Notes: generated by a model not told the origin, from the sequence alone. A DNA stretch of 35,135 nt from Pseudomonadota bacterium (GCA_021811945.1 JAKAPE010000010.1:1-35135); one strand, 5' to 3'. Positions 16,398 through 25,562 are shown, numbered from the stretch's first letter. Program-made: numbers and translations.

Positions 16398-17645
16398 TCA
16401 GGGGCGCGGATAGATTGGCTTTGCGTTGGCGACCGCGTGCGGCCACACCGTCACCAGCTCCGGGCTGCCGTTCTTACCGGGAACGAACTGGCCGAGCGGC
16501 GTGATCTCGCCGATCTGAGCGCCATTGGCATCGAGTTCGAACGTGCCGTCCAGCGTCTTGAGGTTGCCGGAAAGGCTGAAAATCGCTTTGCGCAACTCGA
16601 GCTGGTCAAGGCTCGCGGCCGTCGCCAGCGTCTTTTCCAGCACCAAGCCGGTGGTATAGCCGGCCACGGAGTTGAAGCCGAACTCCACGTGCGCGTTGGC
16701 ATATTTCTTGTGCCAGGCGCCGCTGTAGTCCCTCAGCGACATGCCGAAATTGGTTTGATAATGAATCGCGGAAGAAGGAACGTAGGTGAATACGTAGTCG
16801 AGAGCCTTCTTGCCCAAATTCTTCTCCAGCAATTCGGATTCGAGGCCGGGATAGATGCAAAACAGGAACTTGAACTTGATGCCGTTGTCCTGAACGTTGC
16901 GCAGGAACGCAATGTCGTTCCCTGCGTAGCCGAGATGGACGACCGCGTCCGGGTTGGCGGCGCGGATATTGTTGAGCAGAACCGTATAATTCGAGGTGTT
17001 GGTCGGCACCCCCGTATCGAAGACTATCTCGACCCCGGAATTCGCTTCCTTGATGAACTTGCGCACGGAATTCGCCTGCGTTCCGGTGAAGTCGTTGGTG
17101 GCGTAGAGCATTGCCACGCGCTTGATGCCGAGTGCGGGCCCGTCGTGGGTGATGAAATCCGCCAGCGGTTTCGGCCAGATGCTGGAAACCGGATCGGCCA
17201 TCAACGCGATGTAGGGATTGTCCGGCGTGAAAAAGGTGGCGCCGGTGCCGGTCTGGTCAATCAGCAGCATCTTGTGATCGCGCGCGATCGGCACCGCAAC
17301 AGAAGTGAGCACCGATCCGGAATCGGAAATCAGGATATCAACCTTGTCCTGAGTGATGAGCTGGTTATACAGCGTGGCCGCGGTGGCCGTGTTGCTTTGA
17401 TCGTCGTAGGCGATGAGCTTGAGCGGTATCTTCTTATCGTATGCTTTGACGTACGCGCCACCTTGGGCGTTCATTTGATCGATCCACAGCTTCAGCCCGT
17501 CGAAGACCGGCATGGAAATGCTGGCGTAGCGGCCGGACGAGGCGTAGAGCGTTCCGAGCTTGATTTCCGCAGGCGCCTGTGCGGCCTGTACGGAAGCGGC
17601 CGTCGCCGACGCCAGCAATGCTGCAATAATCGAAAGCCGGATCAT
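16398..17645 (-). CDS. ABC transporter substrate-binding protein (LivJ-like), Sec-exported
   Basis: Periplasmic receptor of 415 residues. The N-terminus is a clear Sec signal peptide (MIRLSIIAALLASATAASVQA, cut after VQA or close by), unlike the Tat signal of the first system. The IKLGTLYASSGRYASISMPVFDG opening, the SDSGSVLTSVAVPIARDHKM ligand-lobe segment and VAMLYATNDFTGTQ are typical of the type I fold. ATG 17645 has an excellent ribosome site (AAGGAGGA seven bases upstream), which rules out the longer frame from 17882. It lies 35 bases downstream of the CoA-transferase and just before livH. The ligand is unknown; an organic acid to be activated with CoA would suit the operon. Confidence 0.92.
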   Translation of the reverse strand: MIRLSIIAALLASATAASVQAAQAPAEIKLGTLYASSGRYASISMPVFDGLKLWIDQMNAQGGAYVKAYDKKIPLKLIAYDDQSNTATAATLYNQLITQDKVDILISDSGSVLTSVAVPIARDHKMLLIDQTGTGATFFTPDNPYIALMADPVSSIWPKPLADFITHDGPALGIKRVAMLYATNDFTGTQANSVRKFIKEANSGVEIVFDTGVPTNTSNYTVLLNNIRAANPDAVVHLGYAGNDIAFLRNVQDNGIKFKFLFCIYPGLESELLEKNLGKKALDYVFTYVPSSAIHYQTNFGMSLRDYSGAWHKKYANAHVEFGFNSVAGYTTGLVLEKTLATAASLDQLELRKAIFSLSGNLKTLDGTFELDANGAQIGEITPLGQFVPGKNGSPELVTVWPHAVANAKPIYPRP

Positions 17646-17680
17646 GAGCGTCCTCCTTGCGTTTTCGTTTCTCCGCCAAG

Positions 17681-18970
17681 CTAGGCGATGGGATTTTCGG
17701 GGGCAATGCGCTTTCGCACCGCCGCCCCGGCGTCGGCGCGGCATTGGCGGTCGACGGTGGCGCCGCTTCGCACCAGCGCTTTGATCTCGTCCGCAGAAAT
17801 GCCGGCTTCGGCAAGGACTGCCTCGCTGTGCTCGCCCAGGAGCGGGGCGTGCCGGGTGATTTTCAAGGCCGCACCGTTCCATCGGCTGGGAATGCCGGTA
17901 TAGCGAATCGGTCCCTCCGTCGGATGCGCCAGCGTCTGGAAGAAGCCGACCGCGGCGAGGTGCGGATCGTCGATCAAGGCGTCGAGATCACTCATCGGCG
18001 CGCAGGGGATGTCGCAGCGCTCGAACAGCTCAAGCCAATAGGCCGTTGTTTCCCTCCGCACGACATCGGCGACCATGCCGTACATCTCGTCGTAGCGACG
18101 GGCGCGCGCGGCGTGTTGGCTCAGGCGCGGATCGGCGAGAAATTCGTCGCCGCGGCCGATTGCCTCAAAGAACGCCCGCCAGTGCCTGTCGGTATAGATA
18201 AGCGCGCACACGTAGCCGTCGCTCGTCGTATAGGGCCGGCGGTTGGCGGCCATGAGCCGGTTGTAGCCCGGCTCGCCGATCGGCGGCTCAAAGGTACGGC
18301 CGCCGAGATGGTCGCCCAGCACCAGTTGCGCCATGGCCTCGAACATCGGCAGCTCGACCGACTGACCCTCGCCGACACGATCGCGCCGAAAAACCGCGGC
18401 GAGAATGGCGTGGGCGGCATTGATACCGACCACGCGATCGGAAAGCGTCAGCGGCACGTAGCGCGGCTCCTGCCTGCCCGCTTTCGCTGCGGTGGCCGGC
18501 AGCGCGCAGATGCCCTGAATGAGATCGTCATAGGCCGGCTTGCCGGCATAGGGGCCGTTGTCGCCGTAGCCGATCAGGCTGACGTAGACAAGCCGTCGAT
18601 TGGCTTCGCGCACGTTGTCGGCGGTGAGCCCCAGGCGGCGCATCGCCGTCGAGCGGTTGTTGTGGACGAAAACGTCTGCAGCTGCGCACAGGCGCAGCAA
18701 CGCCGCGCGCGCCGCCGCCTGCTTTAAATCAAGAACGATGCTGCGCTTGTTGCGGTTGAGTTGCAGATAGAGCGCGCCCATATCGGCATTCTTGCTGGCG
18801 CCGCTTTTGCGCATGAGATCGCCCTGCGGCGGCTCGACCTTGACGACGTCGGCGCCGTAGTCTGCCAAAATCTGCGTCGCGTAAGGGCCGAGCACCATCG
18901 ACGTAAGGTCGATGACGCGCAGCCCCTGCAGCGGGGCTTGGTCGTTCTGAAACACTACCGTCGATGACAT
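17681..18970 (-). CDS. CaiB/BaiF-type (class III) CoA-transferase
   Basis: Cytoplasmic enzyme of 429 residues that moves CoA from one acyl-CoA to a free carboxylate. The LQGLRVIDLTSMVLGPYATQILADYGADVVKVEPP N-terminus is diagnostic (shown here in part: GADVVKVEPP at 39-48). The LNRNKRSIVLDLK block is at 71-83 and the catalytic aspartate is D148 in AYDDLIQG. The C-terminal LGEHSEAVLAEAG (about 381-393) is usual. It lies between the cupin and binding-protein genes on the same strand, with an acyl-CoA dehydrogenase upstream, so it probably activates the imported acid before oxidation. Class III members share folds but differ in acid used; the substrate cannot be told. Confidence 0.92.
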   Translation of the reverse strand: MSSTVVFQNDQAPLQGLRVIDLTSMVLGPYATQILADYGADVVKVEPPQGDLMRKSGASKNADMGALYLQLNRNKRSIVLDLKQAAARAALLRLCAAADVFVHNNRSTAMRRLGLTADNVREANRRLVYVSLIGYGDNGPYAGKPAYDDLIQGICALPATAAKAGRQEPRYVPLTLSDRVVGINAAHAILAAVFRRDRVGEGQSVELPMFEAMAQLVLGDHLGGRTFEPPIGEPGYNRLMAANRRPYTTSDGYVCALIYTDRHWRAFFEAIGRGDEFLADPRLSQHAARARRYDEMYGMVADVVRRETTAYWLELFERCDIPCAPMSDLDALIDDPHLAAVGFFQTLAHPTEGPIRYTGIPSRWNGAALKITRHAPLLGEHSEAVLAEAGISADEIKALVRSGATVDRQCRADAGAAVRKRIAPENPIA

Positions 18971-19071
18971 TGTAACCGAGCCTCCGCAGCGTCAAGCTTT
19001 TTTCGTTTTCGCCGGCTGCCCGCCGTGCGCGTCATTCCTGAAAATCATGCCAGCCGCGGGTGCAACCATGT

Positions 19072-19449
19072 TTATCGGATGACGCGCCGCGGGTCTTCTT
19101 CATAAGGCGGCGAGTAGATGACGAGGACCTTGCAAGGCGCCGGCCCGACGGCGGTGAACACGTGTTGCATGTCAGGAGGAAAATAGCAGCAGTCGCCGGG
19201 ACCGAGCCGCGCCCGCTCGCCGTCGACTTCGGCGACCGCCGCTCCCTCGAGCACATAGCAAACCTGCTCGATGCCCGGATGCGCGTGAGGCAGGGCACCC
19301 TCGCCCGGCTGCAAAGTGCCGTGAATGATCTCGATGTTTCCGGCGCCGATGCGCTGCGGATCGATGAGCCGCCGGTTGACGGTGCCGCTGTGATTGGCGG
19401 GGTGATAGCTCGGCACCTCGGCGGCGCGAATGAAGTAGCGGCTCATCAT
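19072..19449 (-). CDS. Small single-domain cupin protein
   Basis: A 125-residue beta-barrel protein. Cupin motif 1 supplies H55, H57 and E61 (PHAHPGIEQVCYVLEG) and motif 2 supplies H96 (GDCCYFPPDMQHVF), so a metal site of three His and one Glu is intact. Two consecutive ATGs (19449, 19446) follow GAGGA of the dehydrogenase stop region by about six bases; the first is used. The stop of the dehydrogenase lies just upstream, so the genes are translationally close. Small cupins of this kind in catabolic operons may be isomerases, dioxygenase-like enzymes or sensors of the substrate; the sequence does not decide. Confidence 0.85.
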   Translation of the reverse strand: MMSRYFIRAAEVPSYHPANHSGTVNRRLIDPQRIGAGNIEIIHGTLQPGEGALPHAHPGIEQVCYVLEGAAVAEVDGERARLGPGDCCYFPPDMQHVFTAVGPAPCKVLVIYSPPYEEDPRRVIR

Positions 19450-19457
19450 CGGCGTCC

Positions 19458-20633
19458 TCAATAGGATTTCGGCAATCCCAAAGCCTTCTCGGCGATGAAA
19501 CAGAGAATGAGCTGAGGGGTCACTGGCGCAATCCGCGGGATCATGCTTTCCCGCAGATAGCGTTCGACATGATACTCCTTGGCGTAGCCGTAGCCGCCGT
19601 GGGTCATGATCGCGGTCTGGCAGGCTTTGAATCCGGCTTCGGCGGCCAGGTATTTGGCGGCATTGGCCGCCGGCCCGCAGGCGATGCCATGATCGTATTG
19701 CCAGGCCGCCTTGTGCGCCATCAGCTCAGCGGCTTCAAGCTCCATCCAGCATTCCGCCAGCGGATGTTGAATGGCTTGGTTCTGCCCGATCGGCCGGCCG
19801 AACACCACGCGCTCCTTGGCGTAGGCGGTCGCACGCCTGAGCGCGGCGCGGCCAAGCCCGATCGCTTCCGCCGCTATCAGAATGCGCTCCGGGTTCATGC
19901 CATCAAGAATATAGGCGAAGCCGCGGCCCTCTTCGCCGATGCGGTCGGCCGCCGGAATTTCCAGCCCGTCGATGAACATTTGATTGGAATCGACGGCCTT
20001 GCGCCCCATTTTCTCAATCGCGCGCAGCTCGACGCGGCGACGATCGAGCGCGGTATAGAACAGCGTCAACCCGTCGGTCGGCTTGCCGACATTCCCGATC
20101 GGCGTCGTGCGGGCAAGCAGCAGCATCTTGTCCGCCACCTGCGCCGTGGAAATCCAGACCTTCGCGCCGGTCACCACGTAAACGTCGCCGCGACGCTCGG
20201 CGCGGGTCTGTATTTTCGCCGTCTCCAGCCCGGCGTTGGGCTCGGTCACGGCAAAGCAGGCCTTTTCCGCGCCCGCGGCGATCGGCGGCAGCATGCGGCG
20301 CTTCTGTTCGTCGCTGCCGTGAACGACCACCGGGTGGAGGCCAAAAATATTCATGTGCACGGCGGAAGCGCCGGAGAAACCCGCCCCCGACGCGGCGACG
20401 GTCCCCATCATCACGGCGGCCTCGCTGATACCGAGACCCGACCCGCCATAGGCTTGCGGAATGCAGATGCCGAGCCAACCATCGGCGGCGAGCACGCGAT
20501 GAAACTCGGCGGGGAATTTGCCGTCGCTGTCGCGTTCGAGCCAATAGGCATCCCCGAAGCGCGCGCAGACCTTGTCGAGCGCGTCGCGCACCGATTGCTG
20601 CAGCTCGGAAAGGGCAAAGTCGATCGCTGTCAC
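19458..20633 (-). CDS. Acyl-CoA dehydrogenase family flavoprotein
   Basis: FAD enzyme of 391 residues that normally desaturates acyl-CoA at C2-C3, passing electrons to ETF. The family blocks CFAVTEPNAGLETA (about 131-144), VVTGAKVWISTAQVAD, ERILIAAEAIGLGRAALRRATAYAKERVVFGRPIGQNQAIQHPLA and GGYGYAKEYHVERYLRES are all present. At the place of the usual YEGTSE segment, which carries the catalytic Glu in medium-chain types, the sequence is RIAPVTPQL (367-375), so the base is not there; a subgroup of bacterial homologues shares this. GTG 20633 is the only start that keeps the N-terminus. It is the first gene of the region C operon. Confidence 0.9.
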   Translation of the reverse strand: MTAIDFALSELQQSVRDALDKVCARFGDAYWLERDSDGKFPAEFHRVLAADGWLGICIPQAYGGSGLGISEAAVMMGTVAASGAGFSGASAVHMNIFGLHPVVVHGSDEQKRRMLPPIAAGAEKACFAVTEPNAGLETAKIQTRAERRGDVYVVTGAKVWISTAQVADKMLLLARTTPIGNVGKPTDGLTLFYTALDRRRVELRAIEKMGRKAVDSNQMFIDGLEIPAADRIGEEGRGFAYILDGMNPERILIAAEAIGLGRAALRRATAYAKERVVFGRPIGQNQAIQHPLAECWMELEAAELMAHKAAWQYDHGIACGPAANAAKYLAAEAGFKACQTAIMTHGGYGYAKEYHVERYLRESMIPRIAPVTPQLILCFIAEKALGLPKSY

Positions 20634-20739
20634 TCCCGGTTGACACGGCAGCGCGGGTTATTATCCCGACCCCCAGGTTGAGGAAAGCACCCCGTCATGT
20701 CGGCGACGATTCCCTCCTTGCCCGATCTGCCGCAAGCCA

Positions 20740-20768
20740 TGACAAATCGACGCCGCGCGCAGTGTCAA
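20740..20768 (-). promoter_or_regulatory. Weak candidate promoter for the region C operon
   Basis: On the minus strand TTGACA (20763-20768) is followed by 17 bases and then TTGTCA, a poor -10. It lies about 110 bases upstream of the dehydrogenase start. Only the -35 is convincing. Confidence 0.25.
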
Positions 20769-20846
20769 GTATACGTGGCTGCACCCGAACGTTTCGTTGA
20801 AATGTCTGATCTTTTCCTTGCACCGCGGGCGCCGTCCATACACAGC

Positions 20847-20910
20847 ATTGCTTCGCGGAGTTCACCGTCGGGCCGGCCGCTTCAGGCCGGACCCGTTGGC
20901 TCGCAATGAC
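20847..20910. repeat. Partial copy of the 3634-3782 palindromic repeat
   Basis: The segment from ATTGCTTCGCGGAGTT to CTCGCAATGAC matches the right half of the element at 3634-3782, including the GGCCGGCC...GGCCGGACCC core and the terminal CTCGCAATGAC. The left half is absent. It occupies most of the right part of the 305-base gap between the exporter (20939) and the dehydrogenase start (20633); otherwise that gap shows only the weak promoter. Confidence 0.75.
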
Positions 20911-20938
20911 AGGTCAGCCAATCCGATCGGAAGTGGCA

Positions 20939-22843
20939 CTACGTCAAAGCCGGATCGAGTGAGCGCCCCTGCTCAGGATCAGCCTGCCGTTCCTGATTGC
21001 CCGGAAACTGCAGGCGGGAAAAGGTGGCGTAGCGGCCGCCTTCGCGCAGCAGTTCGTCGTGCCGTCCTGATTCCACGATGCGGCCGTTCTCGACAACATG
21101 AATGCAATCGGCGTCCACGATGGTGTTGAGGTGGTGGGCGATGACCAGCGTCGTCTTTCCGGCGCAAAGCCGTCGCAGCGCCTCCTTTACTTTGTGCTCG
21201 GATTCGCTGTCGAGCGATGCCGTCGGCTCGTCCAGCAGCACGATAGGCGCGTTCTTGATCAACGCCCGCGCGATCGCCACGCGCTGACGTTGACCTAACG
21301 AAAGACGGGAACCGATTTCGCCAACCTCGGCGTCGTAGCCGAGCGGAAAGCTCATGATGAAATCGTGGGCGTTGGCGGCTTTTGCCGCTTCGACTACCTC
21401 GGCATCGGCGGCGCCGGGCAGGCCGCACATGATGTTGTCGCGGACCGACCCGCGGAACAAAAAAGGCTCCTGCCCTACGTAGGCGATGTTAGCGCGCACC
21501 GACTTGCGCGCAACATCGCCGATCTGCTGTCCGTCGATGACCACCGCTCCGCCTTGCAGGCGGTAGAAATCAAGCAGCAAGCTGAAGATCGTCGACTTGC
21601 CGCCTCCGGAGGGCCCGACGAGAGCGGTTACCTGGTCGGGCTCGGCCACGAAACTCATCCGCCGCAGCACCGGCTGGCCGGGTTGATAGGAAAAGTCGAC
21701 ATCGATGAATTGCACGCGGCCGCCCGCGACGGCGAGAGCCGGCTTGTCGTTGTCGTCGGCCTCGGTGGCGGGCGTGTCGAGCATGTCATAGAGGGCGCGC
21801 ACGCCGACCATGCTGTTGGAGAGATCGATGTTCACCCCCGCTATGCGCTTTGCCGGCTCGTAGGCCAGAAGAAAAGCGCCCATGAACGAGACGAACGCGC
21901 CCGGAGGTGCCCCGGTCTCGAGCACGAGGAAACCCCCGTAGATCATCACGATGGCAATGGCGAAGCCGCCGAGCGTTTCCATGATCGGGCTGCGGCGACT
22001 CGACACCCGCGCGATCTTGTTGGCGGTCCATTCAATATGGGAAATATCCTGCCCGATCCGACGACGCATTTCGTCTTCAAGATTGAATGCCTTGACCACC
22101 CGAAATCCCTGCACCGTCTCCTGCATCAGTTGCAGAATATTCATGCCGTGCGAAAACTGCATAGTGGCGAGGTTTCTGACCCGCTTGATCAGCTTGCGTA
22201 CGCCGATGACGGCGGGCGGCATGATCACGATGCCAATCAGAGACAAGAACGGCTTCTGCACCGTCATGACGACCACGAGCCCGATCAGGGTGAGCAGATC
22301 GCGACCAAGCGCCAACACCACGACCCTGAGCACTCCCGACACCGCGGTCGTCCCCTGCATCAAGATCGTCATGAACTCCGACGAGCGCCGGTCGGCAAGA
22401 TACTCCATTCCTTCCTGGACCAGCTTGTCGAACATGCGGCGCTGGTTTTCAGCCGTGATCCGGTTGGCTACCCGGGCGAGCATCACGGCCTGGCCGTAGG
22501 TGGCAAGGCCTTTCGCCGTGAACAACAGGATAATGACGATGGCCAGCGCCACGATGTCGGAGAAGCTGCGGCGGTAGTAGACGTCGTTGATGACGTGCGA
22601 GAACAAATAGGCGAAGCTCGCCGTTGCCGCCGCCGCCACCCCCATGAACGCCGCGATGACGATCAGGCGTCTCCAATGCGCCCTGGCCTGTTCGTTCAAT
22701 ATCCGAACAATCAGGCCCAGATCGCCCTTGAGCTTCTCGGGAAGCAGCTTCTCGGGAAGCAAATGTGTCAATCGATCGAGCATGATTGCGGATAACGCCA
22801 AGACCCTGGCCGCAAGGTTCCGTCTTTTGGGCCGCGAACCCAT
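20939..22843 (-). CDS. ABC exporter, fused permease and ATPase (MsbA-like)
   Basis: Half-transporter of 634 residues from ATG 22843. The N-terminal half has about six membrane helices beginning near HWRRLIVIAAFMGVAAAATA; the C-terminal half is an ATPase with Walker A GPSGGGKST (410-418), the signature LSLGQRQR (from 514), Walker B IVLLDEPTAS (E539 catalytic) and the H-loop AHHLNT. It should work as a homodimer exporting lipid or a hydrophobic compound; lipid A-core flipping by MsbA is the best-known role, not proven here. Starts at 22891 (GTG) and 22783 (ATG) are in frame; none has a strong ribosome site. Codons for LLPEK are exactly duplicated near the N-terminus (22731-22760). It stands alone, more than 200 bases from the next gene on its strand. 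Confidence 0.9.
   Translation of the reverse strand: MGSRPKRRNLAARVLALSAIMLDRLTHLLPEKLLPEKLKGDLGLIVRILNEQARAHWRRLIVIAAFMGVAAAATASFAYLFSHVINDVYYRRSFSDIVALAIVIILLFTAKGLATYGQAVMLARVANRITAENQRRMFDKLVQEGMEYLADRRSSEFMTILMQGTTAVSGVLRVVVLALGRDLLTLIGLVVVMTVQKPFLSLIGIVIMPPAVIGVRKLIKRVRNLATMQFSHGMNILQLMQETVQGFRVVKAFNLEDEMRRRIGQDISHIEWTANKIARVSSRRSPIMETLGGFAIAIVMIYGGFLVLETGAPPGAFVSFMGAFLLAYEPAKRIAGVNIDLSNSMVGVRALYDMLDTPATEADDNDKPALAVAGGRVQFIDVDFSYQPGQPVLRRMSFVAEPDQVTALVGPSGGGKSTIFSLLLDFYRLQGGAVVIDGQQIGDVARKSVRANIAYVGQEPFLFRGSVRDNIMCGLPGAADAEVVEAAKAANAHDFIMSFPLGYDAEVGEIGSRLSLGQRQRVAIARALIKNAPIVLLDEPTASLDSESEHKVKEALRRLCAGKTTLVIAHHLNTIVDADCIHVVENGRIVESGRHDELLREGGRYATFSRLQFPGNQERQADPEQGRSLDPALT
22731..22760. 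repeat. Perfect 15-bp tandem duplication inside the exporter gene
   Basis: AGCTTCTCGGGAAGC occurs twice head to tail (22731-22745, 22746-22760). Each copy is also self-complementary (GCTTC...GAAGC). On the coding strand it repeats LLPEK in frame, so the protein stays intact with five extra residues. Confidence 0.9.
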
Positions 22844-23101
22844 GGAACAGCGCCCAAGCTCATAGCCCAAGCATGCACAGCGGTAAAGCACGCGCCGGCG
22901 GACAACGCAGCATCGAAGACAGCGTACGCTGCCGTCTGCTTGCCGTCGGCAAGGACTTTGTCGATGGCTAATGTTATCGCGAGGTTACGATGAACCCGTT
23001 CCTCGGCCCGCTCGACCAGGACGGCCCAAGCTTAAAATGAGGACTGCTGAACTGGGACCGCCCCCTCGCCTGACCATCCGCCGCGGCCGATCGCCGCCGG
23101 C

Positions 23102-23668
23102 TTAATAGTCCAGCGGATGTCCGGTCATGGCGGCTAGCCTGCGCACCAGTCGCTCGGAGACGCGTCCGGTGACGGGCATTTGGTGGCCGCGCTCGAATTT
23201 CTCGATCGCAGCGCGCGTCGGCTCGTCGAGAGTTCCGGAGGCCCTGATTTGGCCGTAACCGAAATCCGAGAGCACGCGCTGCACCGCTATCAGGCGCGAT
23301 GACGCGACGAAGGAACTGATGAGTTGGGCAATCTTATCCTTGTGCCCGGCCGCAGCGGTATGGGCGCGCACAGTTGCGGACGCCGGCGCCCCTGGGACGG
23401 ATGCCGCAGACTTGCCCGCAACGTTGGACGGTGTGTTTGCCGCCGGCGGCGCCGGGTTGGCGAAAAATGGCCCGCGACGCGCGCCCGATTGCAGAAATAC
23501 CGCGTTGACCACGATAACGAGGCTGAGTGCGGCGGCAGCAAGCAGCACCAGCGAATCGATGGGGCGCTGCGCCGCCTTCGCCCAGATCCACAAGCCGACA
23601 GCGGCAATGCCGGCGATGCTCGCCGTTCTCGCCGTCGGGCGGCGGGCATCGGTGCGGCGCTCACGCAC
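23102..23668 (-). CDS. Small membrane protein with C-terminal peptidoglycan-binding-like domain
   Basis: A 188-residue protein. A short basic N-terminus is followed by hydrophobic segments at about 15-30 and 38-58, a Pro/Ala-rich linker (about 70-115), and a C-terminal region QRVLSDFGYGQIRASGTLDEPTRAAIEKFERGHQMPVTGRVSERLVRRL that matches the three-helix PG_binding_1 pattern (part of it quoted only for identification: LDEPTRAAIEKFER). It probably anchors in the inner membrane and touches the wall, or the fold may bind another ligand. The GTG start at 23668 overlaps the histidine-kinase stop by eight bases, so it is translationally coupled to it. No catalytic domain is present. Confidence 0.78.
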   Translation of the reverse strand: MRERRTDARRPTARTASIAGIAAVGLWIWAKAAQRPIDSLVLLAAAALSLVIVVNAVFLQSGARRGPFFANPAPPAANTPSNVAGKSAASVPGAPASATVRAHTAAAGHKDKIAQLISSFVASSRLIAVQRVLSDFGYGQIRASGTLDEPTRAAIEKFERGHQMPVTGRVSERLVRRLAAMTGHPLDY

Positions 23669-25562
23669 TTTTCTTCACTCGCACGTCGATCGGCAAGGCG
23701 GAACCTTCGCGCGTCGGCAGGACGGCAACATCCGCTGCGGCTGCGGTCGACCCGTCCGGCAACGCTGTAGCAAACGTGGCCGAGGACGTGGCCGAGGACC
23801 TGGTCGCGCGCTTCTTTCCCCGCCGGGCACGCTCGCAATCGAGCGGCAGTTGCACGATGACGCGCGTGCCCTCGCCTGCCCGGCTGCTGATGTGCATGTC
23901 GCCGCCATGCAACCGCACCAGACCCTTGACGATGGAAAGTCCGAGACCGGTTCCGCCGCGGCGGCGTTCGTAAGACTCATGCGCCTGAAAATATGGCTCG
24001 CCGACGCGGGTAAGGTCCTCCTCGCTGATGCCCACGCCGTTATCCTCGACGACGAAGATGATGGCGGCGGCCTCGGCGCGGGCACTGACCTTCACCTTGC
24101 CGCCGCGGTCGGTGAAGCGGATGGCGTTCGACAAGAGATTGATCAGGATTTGACTGAGCGCGCGCCGGTCGGCGATCATCTCCGGCAGATTGTCGGCGGC
24201 AATCTTATCGAGGCGCACCCCGGCCTCGCGCGCCCGCAGCGCCAGGAGATCGCAGCAGCCGTCGATGACCTGCGCGGGCGCGAACGGCTCCGGCGTGACC
24301 TCGAAATTGCCGGTCTCGATTTTCGACATGTCGAGAATGCCGTTGATAACCGAGAGCAGGTGGTATCCGGAGCCGTTGATCAGACCCGCATATTCGTTGC
24401 GGCGCTTGGCGTCGAGCATCAGCGCCTCTTCCTTCATCAGCATTTCCGAAAAGCCGATGATGGCATTGAGCGGCGTGCGCAATTCATGGCTCATCGTTGC
24501 GAGGAACCGGCTCTTGGCCGCATTGGCGCGCTCGGCCTCCGCGCGCGCATCCTCGAGCGCCTGTTCCTGGCGCTTGCGCTCCGTTACGTCGCGCAGCACG
24601 GCAACGACTTCGCGGTGGCTTTGCGCATTGCCTTCCGCCGCGGCGTGATTGAGCGGCCGACAGCGCATCTCGATCCAGACGAATTCGACGGCGAGGCGAC
24701 CGTCGCCGTCGGCGCGCGCGCGTCGCGCGCGGAACTCCACCGAGCGACTCTCGGCCAGGGCGGCGGCATCGCCAAGCGCGGTCAGATAAGCCGGTCGGTC
24801 GGCAACGTGGACGCGCTCGAACAGCCCGTGCCCCTGCAGTGCGGCGATGCCGCAGCCGAACAGGGACTCGGCAGCCGGCGACGCAAACAGCACGGCGCCG
24901 TCACGGCCGTGCCGCGTGATGACGTCGGTCATGTTACGCGCCAGCAGCCGGTAGCGGTCTTCTTCGGCATAGAGCAGCCAGAAGCTGGTACGCGCCAGTG
25001 CCTCCGCGCCAAGCGCAAGCCCGGCCGCATAGAGCGCGGCGGAAACGATGCCGAACGCGGCGAGCGTCGCATGGTCGCTCGCAGCAGTCGCCGGCAGCAG
25101 ATGGAGGATGCCGAACAGCACCAACAAGCCGGCAGCGCCAAGCGCGAAGATCGACGCGGTGGCGACGACGCGTCGCGAGGCCGACAGCGCCGCTTCGAGC
25201 GGCACCACGACGAGCCAGATGGCGGCGAAGGAAACGATGCCGCCGGTGGACACCGCGACGACCGTGACGAGCCCCGTCAAAGAGAGCGACGACAGCGTAT
25301 GCGCACTCTCGTAGCGGCCGGTGCGGGAGAGAAAATAGGCGGTGAGAATCGGCGCGACGAGCCAGCCAAGGACGATGACCTCGATCGCACCGGGCGCGCC
25401 GCGCGCTATCAGATACACGGGAAATGACGCCAGCGCGACGACGCCGCCGAGAAGCCGCGGCGCGATGAACGCGCGATGCCGCGCCGCCGTCAGCGCATCC
25501 TGCTGGGCCGACGGATGAACCAAAGCCTCGATATAACCCCGTACCGACGCGAAAAGGCCCAC
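23661..25562 (-). CDS. Membrane PAS-domain sensor histidine kinase (DivJ/PleC-like)
   Basis: Inner-membrane kinase of 633 residues. Residues 35-190 hold about six hydrophobic segments with no large periplasmic domain. A PAS domain lies at about 205-330 (NMTDVITRHGRDGAVLFASPA), ending in the PAC-like REVVAVLRDVTERKRQE. HisKA has the phospho-acceptor His359 in FLATMSHELRTPLNAIIGFSE, a sequence typical of the DivJ/PleC/PdhS group. The ATPase has N478 in the N-box, DNGVG (507-511) and GGTGLG (536-541). A low-complexity tail (577-633) follows. Start ATG 25562. A cell-cycle role is inferred from the H-box type and from a CtrA-like half-site upstream; no response regulator adjoins. The assignment as a kinase is firm, as DivJ only tentative. 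Confidence 0.9.
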   Translation of the reverse strand: MGLFASVRGYIEALVHPSAQQDALTAARHRAFIAPRLLGGVVALASFPVYLIARGAPGAIEVIVLGWLVAPILTAYFLSRTGRYESAHTLSSLSLTGLVTVVAVSTGGIVSFAAIWLVVVPLEAALSASRRVVATASIFALGAAGLLVLFGILHLLPATAASDHATLAAFGIVSAALYAAGLALGAEALARTSFWLLYAEEDRYRLLARNMTDVITRHGRDGAVLFASPAAESLFGCGIAALQGHGLFERVHVADRPAYLTALGDAAALAESRSVEFRARRARADGDGRLAVEFVWIEMRCRPLNHAAAEGNAQSHREVVAVLRDVTERKRQEQALEDARAEAERANAAKSRFLATMSHELRTPLNAIIGFSEMLMKEEALMLDAKRRNEYAGLINGSGYHLLSVINGILDMSKIETGNFEVTPEPFAPAQVIDGCCDLLALRAREAGVRLDKIAADNLPEMIADRRALSQILINLLSNAIRFTDRGGKVKVSARAEAAAIIFVVEDNGVGISEEDLTRVGEPYFQAHESYERRRGGTGLGLSIVKGLVRLHGGDMHISSRAGEGTRVIVQLPLDCERARRGKKRATRSSATSSATFATALPDGSTAAAADVAVLPTREGSALPIDVRVKKSA

